Shown: one piece after another, positions 1-6,366 of the stretch
How the letters are laid out: each line of letters starts with the position of its first letter
Numbering within the stretch: the first letter of the stretch is position 1
DNA from: JANNVZ01 sp046153915
GTDB taxonomy: Bacteria; Bacteroidota; Bacteroidia; Flavobacteriales_D; Sanyastnellaceae
Assembly (NCBI GenBank): GCA_046153915.1
Contig: JBJXFC010000230.1
Location: 1 to 9,197 of the forward strand
DNA: 9,197 bases
Reading direction: 5' to 3'
The notes under the pieces: model-generated
Told to the model about the DNA's origin: nothing
The model's input: the letters and a program-made list of their open reading frames with translations, nothing else
Database searches by the model: none
Translations under genes and position numbers: made by a program

Positions 1-17
1 TCATACGCCGAAAATAG

Positions 18-40
18 AAAAAGGCTGCAAAATGCAGCCC
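18..40 (-). terminator. Rho-independent terminator after rplQ
   Basis: On the minus strand this reads as a perfect 7-bp stem GGCTGCA/TGCAGCC (33-39 and 23-29) with a TTT loop, extended by one G-U pair. It is followed directly by TTTTT (18-22) and further T-rich sequence. It starts about 30 bases past the rplQ stop, and it is the only hairpin in the window that is followed by a T-run in the transcribed direction. It therefore most likely ends the whole spc-alpha transcript. Bases 1-17 beyond it show nothing recognisable. Confidence 0.92.
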
Positions 41-69
41 TCTTCTTAGTATTCTTGATTAAATTCTGA

Positions 70-615
70 TTACTCAGCAGAACCTTCGTCAGTTTTCTTT
101 TTGCGCGGAGCACGTGGCTTCTTTTCAGCAGCTGGTGCATCAGAAGCAGGAGCATCTTTTCCTTCAGCACCTTCAACTTTGGCCTTGGCAGTAGCACCGC
201 CGCGACGAGTGCGCTTCTTGGTAGCAGTCTTGGCTTCAGCTGCAGCACCGTATAATGTGTTGAAATCCACGAGTTCGATCATACACATTTCCGCATTGTC
301 ACCCTGACGGTAGCCTGTGCGAATGATGCGCAAATATCCACCCGGACGATCTGCCACTTTTGGAGCTACTTCACGGAAAAGTTCTGTAACTGCTTCTTTG
401 TTTTTCAGGTAGCTGAATACAGTACGACGGTTGTGAGTCGTATCTGCTTTGCTTTTGGTGATCAAAGGCTCTACGAATCTGCGCAGTGCTTTTGCTTTAG
501 CCAGGGTAGTATTGATACGCTTGTGAGCGATCAAAGAATTGGCCATGTTCATCATCAACGCCTGGCGGTGTTCTGATTTTCTACCGAGGTGATTTAATGT
601 CTTTCCGTGTCTCAT
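70..615 (-). CDS. rplQ: 50S ribosomal protein L17 with C-terminal extension
   Basis: L17 (bL17) binds 23S rRNA domain III near the exit side of the large subunit. Residues 1-123 are the conserved fold: it opens MRHGKTLNHLGRKSEHRQAL and contains LRRFVEPLITKSKAD (44-58) and RPGGYLRI...GYRQGDNAEMCMIELVD (90-117). The protein has 181 residues, against about 127 in E. coli. The extra 124-181 is a low-complexity tail rich in Lys, Ala, Pro, Arg and Glu, ending KKKTDEGSAE. It is probably disordered and rRNA-binding, which is inference; such tails are common in L17 of Bacteroidota. The ATG start is fixed by the family N-terminus, and A-rich AACAAA precedes it rather than a Shine-Dalgarno site. It is the last gene of the operon, 67 bases after rpoA, with a terminator just beyond. 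Confidence 0.97.
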   Translation of the reverse strand: MRHGKTLNHLGRKSEHRQALMMNMANSLIAHKRINTTLAKAKALRRFVEPLITKSKADTTHNRRTVFSYLKNKEAVTELFREVAPKVADRPGGYLRIIRTGYRQGDNAEMCMIELVDFNTLYGAAAEAKTATKKRTRRGGATAKAKVEGAEGKDAPASDAPAAEKKPRAPRKKKTDEGSAE

Positions 616-633
616 TTTGTTAAACTATAAAAC

Positions 634-678
634 TGAATTATGGTGTTTGATGTCCAACCTTTCGGTTCACCATGTTCA
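634..678 (-). other. Bulged GAAA-tetraloop hairpin in the rpoA-rplQ spacer
   Basis: In the transcribed direction this spacer can fold as TGAA/TTCA (675-678 with 634-637), then a perfect 6-bp ATGGTG/CACCAT (668-673 with 640-645). Stacked on its 5' side is AACC-GAAA-GGTT (664-667, 660-663, 656-659), which leaves a 10-base bulge GGACATCAAA (646-655) on the 3' side. The apical loop is a GNRA tetraloop, a typical stable RNA cap. It has no downstream T-run, so it is not a terminator. A role in translational control of rplQ, in protein binding or in RNA processing is possible but unproven. Confidence 0.5.
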
Positions 679-682
679 ATTA

Positions 683-1675
683 TTAATCTCTGTCCAATTT
701 GTATTTTGAAGTATTCATACCGAACTGCAGTCCTTTACCTTCAACGAGTTCTTCGAGCTCAGTGAGGGATTTTTTACCGAAGTTGCGGAATTTCAAAAGG
801 TCGTTTTTGTTGAAGGAAACAAGGTCGCCCAATGTTTCGATATCTGCAGCTTTCAAGCAATTCAATGCGCGAACTGAAAGATCCATGTCCACCAGTTTGG
901 TTTTGAGAAGCTGACGCATGTGCAATGAGCTTTCATCAAATTCCTCTGTGTCTTTCTTGGTTTCAGTTTCGAGTGTAATACGCTCATCACTGAACAACAT
1001 GAAATGGTGAATCAGGATTTTAGCTGCTTCCTGAAGTGCATTTTTAGGAGTAACGCTTCCGTCACCCTGAATTTCGAATACGAGTTTTTCGTAGTCAGTT
1101 TTTTGTTCTACGCGGAAATTTTCAACGCTGAACTTCACATTGCGGATAGGTGTGAAAATAGAATCGATAGCGATTGTTCCAACAGGAGCGCTGTTCGTTT
1201 TATTTTCTTCGGCAGGGCGGTAACCACGACCTTTACCAATGGTAATGGTCATATTCAACTTCACTTTAGACTCCATGTTGCAGATCACGAGGTCTGGGTT
1301 AAGAACCTGGAATGCTGTTGTGAAATTGCTGATATCACCGGCTTTGAATTGCTCCTGACCGCTGATATTGATATTTACTTTTTCGTAGTCGGTGTTTTCA
1401 ATCTGACGCTTGAAACGCACTTGTTTCAGGTTCAGAATGATTTCAGTTACGTCTTCTACTACACCTTTGATTGTGCTGAACTCATGATCAACACCTTCCA
1501 GTTTGATAGAAGTAATAGCATACCCCTCCAGGGAAGAAAGAAGAATTCTGCGGAGAGCGTTGCCAATGGTGATTCCAAAGCCAGGCTCCAGTGGGCGAAA
1601 TTCAAATGACCCTGCGAAGTCGTTGCTTTCAAGCATTACAACTTTATCCGGTTTTACGAAATCTAATATTGCCAT
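683..1675 (-). CDS. rpoA: DNA-directed RNA polymerase subunit alpha
   Basis: The alpha subunit dimerises and nucleates RNA polymerase assembly; its C-terminal domain contacts upstream promoter DNA and activators. The protein has 330 residues, the usual length. The N-terminal dimerisation domain spans about 1-235, with the conserved FRPLEPGFGITIGNALRRIL stretch (26-45) and the GKGRGYRPAEENK segment (148-159). A charged linker at about 236-258 leads to the helix-hairpin-helix C-terminal domain at about 259-320. There LSVRALNCLKA keeps Arg269, Asn272 and Cys273, which match the DNA-contacting patch around R265/N268 of E. coli, and FRNFGKKSLTELEE (297-309) is intact. It lies 55 bases after rpsD and 67 before rplQ, the standard alpha-operon position. 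The ATG start fits the family and follows an A-rich leader. Confidence 0.98.
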   Translation of the reverse strand: MAILDFVKPDKVVMLESNDFAGSFEFRPLEPGFGITIGNALRRILLSSLEGYAITSIKLEGVDHEFSTIKGVVEDVTEIILNLKQVRFKRQIENTDYEKVNINISGQEQFKAGDISNFTTAFQVLNPDLVICNMESKVKLNMTITIGKGRGYRPAEENKTNSAPVGTIAIDSIFTPIRNVKFSVENFRVEQKTDYEKLVFEIQGDGSVTPKNALQEAAKILIHHFMLFSDERITLETETKKDTEEFDESSLHMRQLLKTKLVDMDLSVRALNCLKAADIETLGDLVSFNKNDLLKFRNFGKKSLTELEELVEGKGLQFGMNTSKYKLDRD

Positions 1676-1730
1676 TGAGTTTATTTATTCTTTTTTTTCG
1701 CTTAAGGCGAATAAGGTTAATTAAAAAAAA

Positions 1731-2333
1731 TTACTTCGAGTACAATTCGACGATCAGTTGTTCCTTGATATTTTCAGGAATCTGAACGCGCTCAGGGTAA
1801 GCGAGGAATACACCTTGTTTATCGGCATCATTCCAATCGAGCCAGTCAAATTTCTTACGTCCGGCGAGTGCAAGAGTAATTGTTGGAAGTGACTTTGATT
1901 TTTCGCGAACGGCTACTTTATCACCAGGGCGAAGTGAGTAGCTAGGGATGTTTACTACCTTACCATTCACTGTAACGTGGCTGTGGCTCACGAGCTGACG
2001 AGCGCCCATGCGGCTTGCCGCAAGACCCAGACGGTAGCAGGTATTGTCCAGACGAGCTTCACAAAGAGCGAGTAGGATTTCACCGGTTACGCCTGGTTTA
2101 GCAGAAGCCTTTGTATAAAGATTCTCAAACTGACGTTCAAGGATTCCATACGTGTACTTCGCCTTTTGCTTTTCAGCAAGCTGGGTTGAATATTGCGATT
2201 GCTTTGGTCTGCGTTTGCTTGGTCCGTGCTGACCTGGCCCATACGGGCGTTTATCCAAATTCTTGTCTGGTCCGAAGATCGGCTCTTTGAATTTGCGGGC
2301 AATCTTTGATTTTGGTCCTGTATATCTGGCCAT
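1731..2333 (-). CDS. rpsD: 30S ribosomal protein S4, zinc-free form
   Basis: S4 (uS4) is a primary binder of the 16S rRNA five-way junction and starts 30S body assembly. In many bacteria it also represses the alpha operon translationally. The 200 residues match the family length. MARYTGPKSKIARKF opens the N-terminal domain, but Ser9 and Ala12 stand where zinc-binding S4 proteins have cysteines, so this is the C-minus form. The S4 RNA-binding domain runs from about 92 to 155 and carries the signature EARLDNTCYRLGLAASR...VNGKVVNIPSYSLRPGD. The ending LIVELYSK is typical. It sits between rpsK (38 bases upstream) and rpoA (55 bases downstream). I do not see the E. coli-type S4 pseudoknot, though that cannot be excluded by eye. 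Confidence 0.98.
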   Translation of the reverse strand: MARYTGPKSKIARKFKEPIFGPDKNLDKRPYGPGQHGPSKRRPKQSQYSTQLAEKQKAKYTYGILERQFENLYTKASAKPGVTGEILLALCEARLDNTCYRLGLAASRMGARQLVSHSHVTVNGKVVNIPSYSLRPGDKVAVREKSKSLPTITLALAGRKKFDWLDWNDADKQGVFLAYPERVQIPENIKEQLIVELYSK

Positions 2334-2371
2334 TTTCTTTTATCTAAAAAAATTCTGTTATTGTATAAAAA

Positions 2372-2758
2372 TCAGATCCTACGCTGTTTTGGAGGGCGGC
2401 ATCCGTTGTGAGGAAGTGGAGTTACATCTACGATTTCCAACACTTCTATACCAGCAGTATGAAGAGTGCGAATTGCGGATTCACGACCAGCTCCCGGACC
2501 TTTCACATACACCTTCACTTTGCGCAAGCCGAGGTCAAATGCTTCTTTTGCACATTGCTCAGAAGCCAATTGGGCGGCATATGGTGTATTCTTCTTCGAA
2601 CCTCTGAAGCCCATTTTACCGGCAGATGACCAGGAGATCACCTGACCCATATTGTTGGTGAGGCTGATGATGATGTTGTTGAAGGTAGATTGCACGTGGG
2701 CCTGTCCTACAGCTTCCACTACAACATTCTTCTTTTTTTTCTTTTCTACTTTTGCCAT
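2372..2758 (-). CDS. rpsK: 30S ribosomal protein S11
   Basis: S11 (uS11) lies on the 30S platform beside the mRNA exit region and helps to form the E site. The 128 residues match the family. A lysine-rich N-terminal tail (3-10) is followed by the conserved body: QAHVQSTFNNIIISLT (19-34), SSAGKMGFRGSKKNTPYAAQ, VKGPGAGRESAIR, and the highly conserved end PLPHNGCRPPKQRRI. The stop is TGA. The ATG start agrees with the family and is preceded by CAATAACA. Upstream is a 75-base spacer with a GC-rich structured segment, unusual for this operon; rpsD begins 38 bases downstream. Confidence 0.98.
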   Translation of the reverse strand: MAKVEKKKKKNVVVEAVGQAHVQSTFNNIIISLTNNMGQVISWSSAGKMGFRGSKKNTPYAAQLASEQCAKEAFDLGLRKVKVYVKGPGAGRESAIRTLHTAGIEVLEIVDVTPLPHNGCRPPKQRRI

Positions 2759-2771
2759 TGTTATTGAGGTT

Positions 2772-2825
2772 GTCCCGGGTATGGACCGGACTCAGCCGGC
2801 CACTTGCAGCTCATCAAAGAGCGCT
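2772..2825 (-). other. GC-rich potentially structured leader upstream of rpsK
   Basis: The rpsM-rpsK spacer holds a GC-rich core: 22 of the 30 bases at 2772-2801 are G or C, while the other spacers are A/T-rich. In the transcribed direction three short hairpins can form. GCTC/GAGC pairs 2819-2822 with 2809-2812. GGCCGG/CCGG(T)CC pairs 2796-2801 with 2783-2789, with one bulged T and loop CTGAGT. GTCC/GGAC pairs 2783-2786 with 2772-2775. The last two share bases 2783-2786 and are mutually exclusive, so alternative folds are possible. No T-run follows, so it is not a terminator. Function unknown. Confidence 0.4.
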
Positions 2826-2833
2826 ACCCATTC

Positions 2834-3211
2834 TTATTTAGTTACTTTTTTCTTGTTCGCAACAGTCTTACGTTTACCCTTGCGAGTACGTGAGTTGTTT
2901 TTGGTTCCCTGACCGCGCACAGGTAAGCCCAGACGGTGGCGGATACCACGGTAGCAACCGATATCCATCAGACGTTTGATACTCATCTGAACTTCAGAGC
3001 GAAGAGCTCCTTCCGTTTTGATGTGATCCGTGATGTATCCGCGGATTTTACTCAAATCATCGTCATCCCAGTCTTGCACTTTTTTATCGTGACTAATACC
3101 CGCAGTATCGAGGATTGTCTCAGAAGTGCTTCTGCCAATTCCGAAAATGTAGGTGAGACCGATTACGCCTCTTTTGTTTCTTGGTAAATCTATACCTGCT
3201 ATCCTGGCCAT
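2834..3211 (-). CDS. rpsM: 30S ribosomal protein S13
   Basis: S13 (uS13) sits in the 30S head, forms intersubunit bridges with the large subunit and contacts P-site tRNA through its C-terminal tail. The protein has 125 residues. The N-terminus MARIAGIDLPRNKRGVIGLT is the canonical one and fixes the start at 3211; the frame stays open upstream to 3268, but those 19 residues have no family counterpart. A helix-two-turn-helix core is followed by the signature GCYRGIRHRLGLPVRGQGTKN (about 85-105). The basic tail RTRKGKRKTVANKKKVTK ends the protein. It is the first classical alpha-operon gene, 69 bases after rpmJ. Confidence 0.98.
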   Translation of the reverse strand: MARIAGIDLPRNKRGVIGLTYIFGIGRSTSETILDTAGISHDKKVQDWDDDDLSKIRGYITDHIKTEGALRSEVQMSIKRLMDIGCYRGIRHRLGLPVRGQGTKNNSRTRKGKRKTVANKKKVTK

Positions 3212-3245
3212 TTTTATAATGTATATTTCGTAGTGAGTCACATCA

Positions 3246-3260
3246 CCGGAAAAATTCCGG
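3246..3260 (-). other. Small perfect hairpin in the rpmJ-rpsM spacer
   Basis: CCGGAA (3246-3251) and TTCCGG (3255-3260) are exact inverse complements with a 3-base loop. The hairpin starts 20 bases after the rpmJ stop and ends about 34 bases before the rpsM start. No T-run follows in the transcribed direction. It might be a processing or stability element, or part of a leader that controls rpsM; nothing in the sequence decides between these. Confidence 0.4.
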
Positions 3261-3280
3261 ATTAGCAATTCACACTGAGT

Positions 3281-3397
3281 TTATCCTTGTCTTTGTTTGA
3301 ACTTTGGGTTCTTTTTGTTAATCACATACAACTTGCCCTTTCTGCTTACAATCTTGCAGTCGGCTGAGCGTTTTTTGATTGATGCACGTACTTTCAT
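3281..3397 (-). CDS. rpmJ: 50S ribosomal protein L36, zinc-free form
   Basis: L36 (bL36) is the smallest large-subunit protein and stabilises 23S rRNA near the base of the L7/L12 stalk. Translation from the ATG at 3397 gives 38 residues beginning MKVRASIKKRSADCKIV, containing GKLYVINKKNP and ending KFKQRQG, an exact family length and ending. In zinc-binding L36 the ligands are Cys11, Cys14, Cys27 and His33. Here they are Ser11, Cys14, Asn27 and Phe33, so the site is lost and this is the C-minus paralogue type. It lies between infA and rpsM, the common bacterial position. An A-rich AAGAAAA precedes the start rather than a Shine-Dalgarno motif. Confidence 0.97.
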   Translation of the reverse strand: MKVRASIKKRSADCKIVSRKGKLYVINKKNPKFKQRQG

Positions 3398-3412
3398 TTT
3401 TCTTAAGATTTG

Positions 3413-3475
3413 AGACTCTAGACTCTAGATTTTAGACTGTATTGTCTACCATCTTTTGTCTGTTGTCTAATGTCT
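3413..3475. repeat. Iterated AGAC/GTCT inverted repeat between infA and rpmJ
   Basis: On the plus strand AGAC occurs at 3413-3416, 3420-3423 and 3434-3437. The inverse complement GTCT then occurs at 3444-3447, 3458-3461, 3465-3468 and 3472-3475. The innermost pair forms a perfect 5-bp hairpin TAGAC-TGTATT-GTCTA (3433-3448), and the outer units could pair in several registers. The last GTCT overlaps the infA stop codon (CTA at 3474-3476, TAG in the gene). This low-complexity block fills almost the whole 76-base spacer. It may be repeat-slippage sequence or a flexible hairpin region; function unknown. Confidence 0.6.
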
Positions 3476-3692
3476 ATTTATATCTAAAACTAATTCTTCC
3501 TTTTGTCAAATCGTAAGGTGACATCTCCACCTTTACTCTGTCTCCTGGCAGGATTCGGATGTAGTGCATCCGCATCTTACCGCTGATATGGGCAGTAATC
3601 ACGTGTCCGTTTTCCAGCTCCACACGAAACATTGCGTTGGAGAGGGCTTCCACGATGGTGCCGTCAAGTTCAATAGACGTCTGTTTTGCCAT
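3474..3692 (-). CDS. infA: Translation initiation factor IF-1
   Basis: IF-1 binds the 30S A site during initiation, blocks premature tRNA entry and helps IF-2 and IF-3. The 72 residues are exactly the common bacterial length, and the whole protein is one S1-like OB fold. Conserved blocks are IELDGTIVEALSNAMFRVELENGH (7-30), ISGKMRMHYIRILPGDRVKVEMSPYDL (36-62) and the end GRISFRYK. The ATG start matches the family MAKQ opening. It begins 5 bases after the map stop, so map and infA are probably translationally linked. The stop codon TAG falls within the AGAC/GTCT repeat block that separates it from rpmJ. Confidence 0.98.
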   Translation of the reverse strand: MAKQTSIELDGTIVEALSNAMFRVELENGHVITAHISGKMRMHYIRILPGDRVKVEMSPYDLTKGRISFRYK

Positions 3693-3697
3693 ATCTT

Positions 3698-4486
3698 TTA
3701 TAAGGCCTTTTCAGCCTGTTCAATCATTTCAAATGAGGATAAAACTTCTGCTTTATCTTTTCGGATGACCAACGTGTGCTCGAAGTGTGCACTTGGTTTA
3801 CCATCCGCAGTTTGGATGGTCCACCCGTCTTTCATCTGTTTTACACTTCTGGTTCCCATGTTAATCATTGGTTCAATTGCTATCACCAGACCTTCATGAA
3901 GTACCATTCCCTGCCCTCTTTTTCCGTAGTTCGGAACTTCGGGGGCCTCATGGAGATTTTTTCCAACACCATGTCCAACCAAATCGCGCACTACTCCGTA
4001 ATTGTGAGATTCTGCCCAATTCTGAACAGCATAACCAATATCACCGAGTCGTTTTCCGGCCACAGCCTGCTCGATGGCTAGCATCAGGCATTGTTTGGTA
4101 ACATCCATGAGCTTTTGCGCTTCTTCGCTAACCGCACCTACTCCAAAAGTGTAGGCTGAATCACCCCAGAATCCGTTTTTTATCACCCCAATATCCAGTG
4201 ACAAAATATCACCTTCCTGGAGGGGCGTCTTTCCCGGCAATCCGTGAACCACTGCGCTGTTTACACTGGCACAAATGGCATTTGGAAAGCCATTGTAATC
4301 CAGGAAACCAGGTATTCCGCCGTGGTCGCGAATAAACTCGTCTGCAATTTTGTCGAGCTTCAGGGTTGTTTGCCCCGGGCGGACATGCTGAGCGAGTTCA
4401 GCTAAAGTTTTTCCAACAAGTAAAGAACTTTCTCGGATGAGTTCTATTTCATCCTCTGTTTTATAAATCGGTTTCTTCTCCGCCAT
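3698..4486 (-). CDS. map: Methionine aminopeptidase, type I
   Basis: The enzyme removes the initiator methionine from nascent proteins at the ribosome using two divalent metal ions. It has 262 residues with the pita-bread fold. Metal ligands visible in order are Asp98 (LSLDIG), Asp109 (WGDSA), His172 (GHGVG), Glu205 (AIEPM) and Glu236 (HFEHT). The catalytic-pocket His81 is in VVHGLPG. There is no N-terminal zinc-finger or SH3-binding extension, so it is the short type Ia form. The start at 4486 gives MAEKKPIYKTEDEIELIRES, which aligns with E. coli Map. The frame is open to 4543, but that stretch would overlap the end of secY and adds non-family residues. secY ends 4 bases upstream and infA starts 5 bases downstream. 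Confidence 0.97.
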   Translation of the reverse strand: MAEKKPIYKTEDEIELIRESSLLVGKTLAELAQHVRPGQTTLKLDKIADEFIRDHGGIPGFLDYNGFPNAICASVNSAVVHGLPGKTPLQEGDILSLDIGVIKNGFWGDSAYTFGVGAVSEEAQKLMDVTKQCLMLAIEQAVAGKRLGDIGYAVQNWAESHNYGVVRDLVGHGVGKNLHEAPEVPNYGKRGQGMVLHEGLVIAIEPMINMGTRSVKQMKDGWTIQTADGKPSAHFEHTLVIRKDKAEVLSSFEMIEQAEKAL

Positions 4487-4490
4487 TCTA

Positions 4491-5822
4491 TCAGCCAGCA
4501 AGGCCTCCTGTACTGATCTGCGCTGTACTTCTTCCACGAACACGGCCTGATTTCATCAAACCATCGTAGTGACGAGACAACAGGTGACTTTCGATCTGTT
4601 GCAACAGGTCGAGAATAACTCCCACTGTAATCAACAGGGAAGTACCGCCAAAGAACTGAGCAAATTGCTGTTGTTTGGCAAGTCCGAACATCATTACCAA
4701 TGAAGGGAGAATTGCAATAATTCCTACAAAAACACCACCTGGCAATGTAATTCTGGAGAGCACCTCGTCGATGAAATCGGCAGTTGGCTTACCAGGTTTT
4801 ACGCCGGGCACAAAGTTACCATTCCTTTTCAAATCATCAGCAATCTGATTTGGATTTGTTACAATGGCTGTATAAAAGAACGTGAAAAGCACGATCATGC
4901 TGAACAACAATACGTTATATCCCCAACCATAAGGATTGGTAAGACTCTGAAGGAAAGAACTGTCCCGGAATGACTCGTTATTTTGCAGGTACATCGGAAT
5001 AAACATGATGGCCTGAGCAAAAATGATAGGCATTACACCTGCAGAGTTCACTTTCAATGGAATGTAAGAACGCTGCCCTTCACCCTGCGGCATATGAGAA
5101 GCGCCGGCATTGAGTTTTGCCATTTGAACAGGAATTCTGCGAACAGCCTGCACAATACTCACAGTAACTCCAATAATGATAACCAAAACAGCGATTTCAA
5201 CGAGGAAGAAGAAAGGACTGAAGCTGGCATCATTGTATTCTGCCCAAATACCACGAGGGATATCGGAGATAATACCTGTCATGATAATAAGAGAAACACC
5301 GTTACCGATACCCTTATCTGTAATTTTTTCGCCCAACCACATCACAAATAATGTGCTGCACATCAAAATCAACACGGCTGAAACCATCCAGCCAGTATTA
5401 TCCGGGTAAGAGCCGCTTGGAAGTGTCGAAGCAATATATCCGGGAGCCTGAACCACACCAATAGCGATTGTGAGGAAACGGGTCCATTGATTGAGTTTCT
5501 TTCTACCACTTTCACCTTCACGCTGCATCTTGGTAATAGTTGGAACGGCAAGTCCCAGCAATTGGATAACAATGGATGCAGAGATATAAGGCATTACACC
5601 CAAGGCGAAAATAGACGCACGACTGAAGGCACCACCGGTAAACAGACCGAGGGTAGCCATAATACCAGTTTGACCAGTATTCAGTTGCGATGAATCCACG
5701 CCAGGAAGTACAATGAAAGAACCGACACGATAAACCAGCAGGAGAAGAAGGGTAAAAAGGATCTTCCTCCGCAGTTCTTCGTGCGACCAGATGTCTTTTA
5801 TTTTCTTAAAGAATGATTTCAT
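4491..5822 (-). CDS. secY: Protein translocase channel subunit SecY
   Basis: SecY is the pore of the SecYEG translocon in the inner membrane. It passes unfolded preproteins across the membrane with SecA and inserts membrane proteins co-translationally. It has 443 residues and ten apparent membrane segments at about 20-40, 69-92, 114-133, 146-165, 174-190, 203-225, 262-280, 302-322, 363-383 and 388-408. The periplasmic plug is near 52-68. Both family signatures are present: GVMPYISASIVIQLL (75-89) and WLGEKITDKGIGNGVSLII (162-180). The cytosolic loops with REGESGRKK and NPNQIADDLKRNGNFVPGVKPGK are intact. The C-terminus (about 420-443) is basic, then Ser/Gly-rich. It starts 9 bases after rplO and ends 4 bases before map, with stop TGA. 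Confidence 0.98.
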   Translation of the reverse strand: MKSFFKKIKDIWSHEELRRKILFTLLLLLVYRVGSFIVLPGVDSSQLNTGQTGIMATLGLFTGGAFSRASIFALGVMPYISASIVIQLLGLAVPTITKMQREGESGRKKLNQWTRFLTIAIGVVQAPGYIASTLPSGSYPDNTGWMVSAVLILMCSTLFVMWLGEKITDKGIGNGVSLIIMTGIISDIPRGIWAEYNDASFSPFFFLVEIAVLVIIIGVTVSIVQAVRRIPVQMAKLNAGASHMPQGEGQRSYIPLKVNSAGVMPIIFAQAIMFIPMYLQNNESFRDSSFLQSLTNPYGWGYNVLLFSMIVLFTFFYTAIVTNPNQIADDLKRNGNFVPGVKPGKPTADFIDEVLSRITLPGGVFVGIIAILPSLVMMFGLAKQQQFAQFFGGTSLLITVGVILDLLQQIESHLLSRHYDGLMKSGRVRGRSTAQISTGGLAG

Positions 5823-5831
5823 AAATTCTGT

Positions 5832-6278
5832 TTAGAGTGTAGTTGCAGTTCCACCCATTTTTTCAATTGCTGCTTTTGCGGTTGCAGAAAAACCGTTTGC
5901 GGTAACGTTCACTTTACCTTTCAGTTCACCACGTCCAAGCACCTTCACGAGTTCTTTCTTAGAACAAATTCCATGTTCCTGAAGAAATGCCGGAGTGATT
6001 TCGGATACGTTGTGCTTATCAACCAATTGCTGAATTAGATCCAAGTTGACACCTTTGTATTCAACACGGTTGATATTCTTGAACCCGAATTTAGGCAAAC
6101 GGCGTTGAAGTGGCATTTGACCACCTTCAAAACCCAGTTTGCGTTTTGTACCGCTGCGCTGACCGGCACCTTTGTGACCGCGGCCAGAAGTTTCACCCAG
6201 ACCTGAACCAGGACCACGACCAACGCGTTTGCGTGTCTGTGTGCTGCCTTCGGCTGGCTTTATTGTATTCAGTTTCAT
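5832..6278 (-). CDS. rplO: 50S ribosomal protein L15
   Basis: L15 (uL15) is a late-assembly protein of the large subunit with a long, rRNA-penetrating N-terminal arm. It has 148 residues. The glycine- and arginine-rich arm carries RVGRGPGSGLGETSGRGHKG (18-37) and GFEGGQMPLQRRLPKFGF (49-66), both family hallmarks. The globular C-terminal part ends AAIEKMGGTATTL. The ATG start fits the family MKLNTIKPAEGS opening and is preceded by AAAAGATAGAATT. An 88-base spacer with two palindromic repeats separates it from rpmD, while secY follows after only 9 bases. Confidence 0.98.
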   Translation of the reverse strand: MKLNTIKPAEGSTQTRKRVGRGPGSGLGETSGRGHKGAGQRSGTKRKLGFEGGQMPLQRRLPKFGFKNINRVEYKGVNLDLIQQLVDKHNVSEITPAFLQEHGICSKKELVKVLGRGELKGKVNVTANGFSATAKAAIEKMGGTATTL

Positions 6279-6309
6279 AATTCTATCTTTTTGACGATAT
6301 TATCATTTT

Positions 6310-6331
6310 GAGACGCTATACATAGCGCCTT
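6310..6331. repeat. GAGACGC-type palindrome, copy 1
   Basis: AGACGCTAT (6311-6319) and ATAGCGCCT (6322-6330) are inverse complements at 8 of 9 positions around an AC centre. The stem CGCTAT/ATAGCG is perfect. The element is flanked by GAG on the left and TTTT on the right, matching the plan of the three other copies in this window. It lies in the rpmD-rplO spacer, about 10 bases from copy 2. It would be transcribed and could fold as a hairpin. No T-run follows on the minus strand. Confidence 0.65.
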
Positions 6332-6338
6332 TTGCTCT

Positions 6339-6365
6339 TAGAGACGCCACGCATGGCATATCTAC
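6339..6365. repeat. GAGACGC-type palindrome, copy 2 (degenerate)
   Basis: TAGAGACGCCA-CGCA-TGGCATATCTAC has an exact inner stem GCCA/TGGC and outer TAGA/TCTA ends (6339-6342 and 6361-6364), with mismatches between them. Its left edge GAGACGC and right edge TCTAC match the consensus of the other copies, so I read it as a decayed member of the same family placed next to copy 1. It ends just beside the rpmD stop codon (6367-6369). Confidence 0.55.
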
Positions 6366-6366
6366 T

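Noticed and set aside
1004..1609. A 201-codon open frame on the plus strand, opposite rpoA
   Set aside because: It lies wholly inside the well-supported rpoA gene, its translation resembles no family I know, and its composition is that of an antisense shadow.
1697..1711. TTCGC-CTTAA-GCGAA hairpin between rpsD and rpoA as a terminator
   Set aside because: In the transcribed direction it is followed by an A-run, not a T-run, and rpoA must be transcribed through it. With a 5-bp stem it may be chance.
3212..3268. N-terminal extension of S13
   Set aside because: The canonical MARIAGIDLP start is at 3211; the extension crosses the spacer hairpin and has no family similarity.
3413..3475. CRISPR-like array
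   Set aside because: The repeated units are only 4-5 bases with irregular gaps and both orientations. There are no spacers of constant length and no cas genes.
4504..4509. AGGAGG on the minus strand as a Shine-Dalgarno site for map
   Set aside because: It is 17 bases from the ATG and arises from the Gly-Gly codons of secY; no other gene here uses such a site.
4487..4543. Upstream in-frame start for map overlapping the secY end
   Set aside because: The extra 19 residues have no counterpart in methionine aminopeptidases, and MAEKKPIYKT aligns with the family start.
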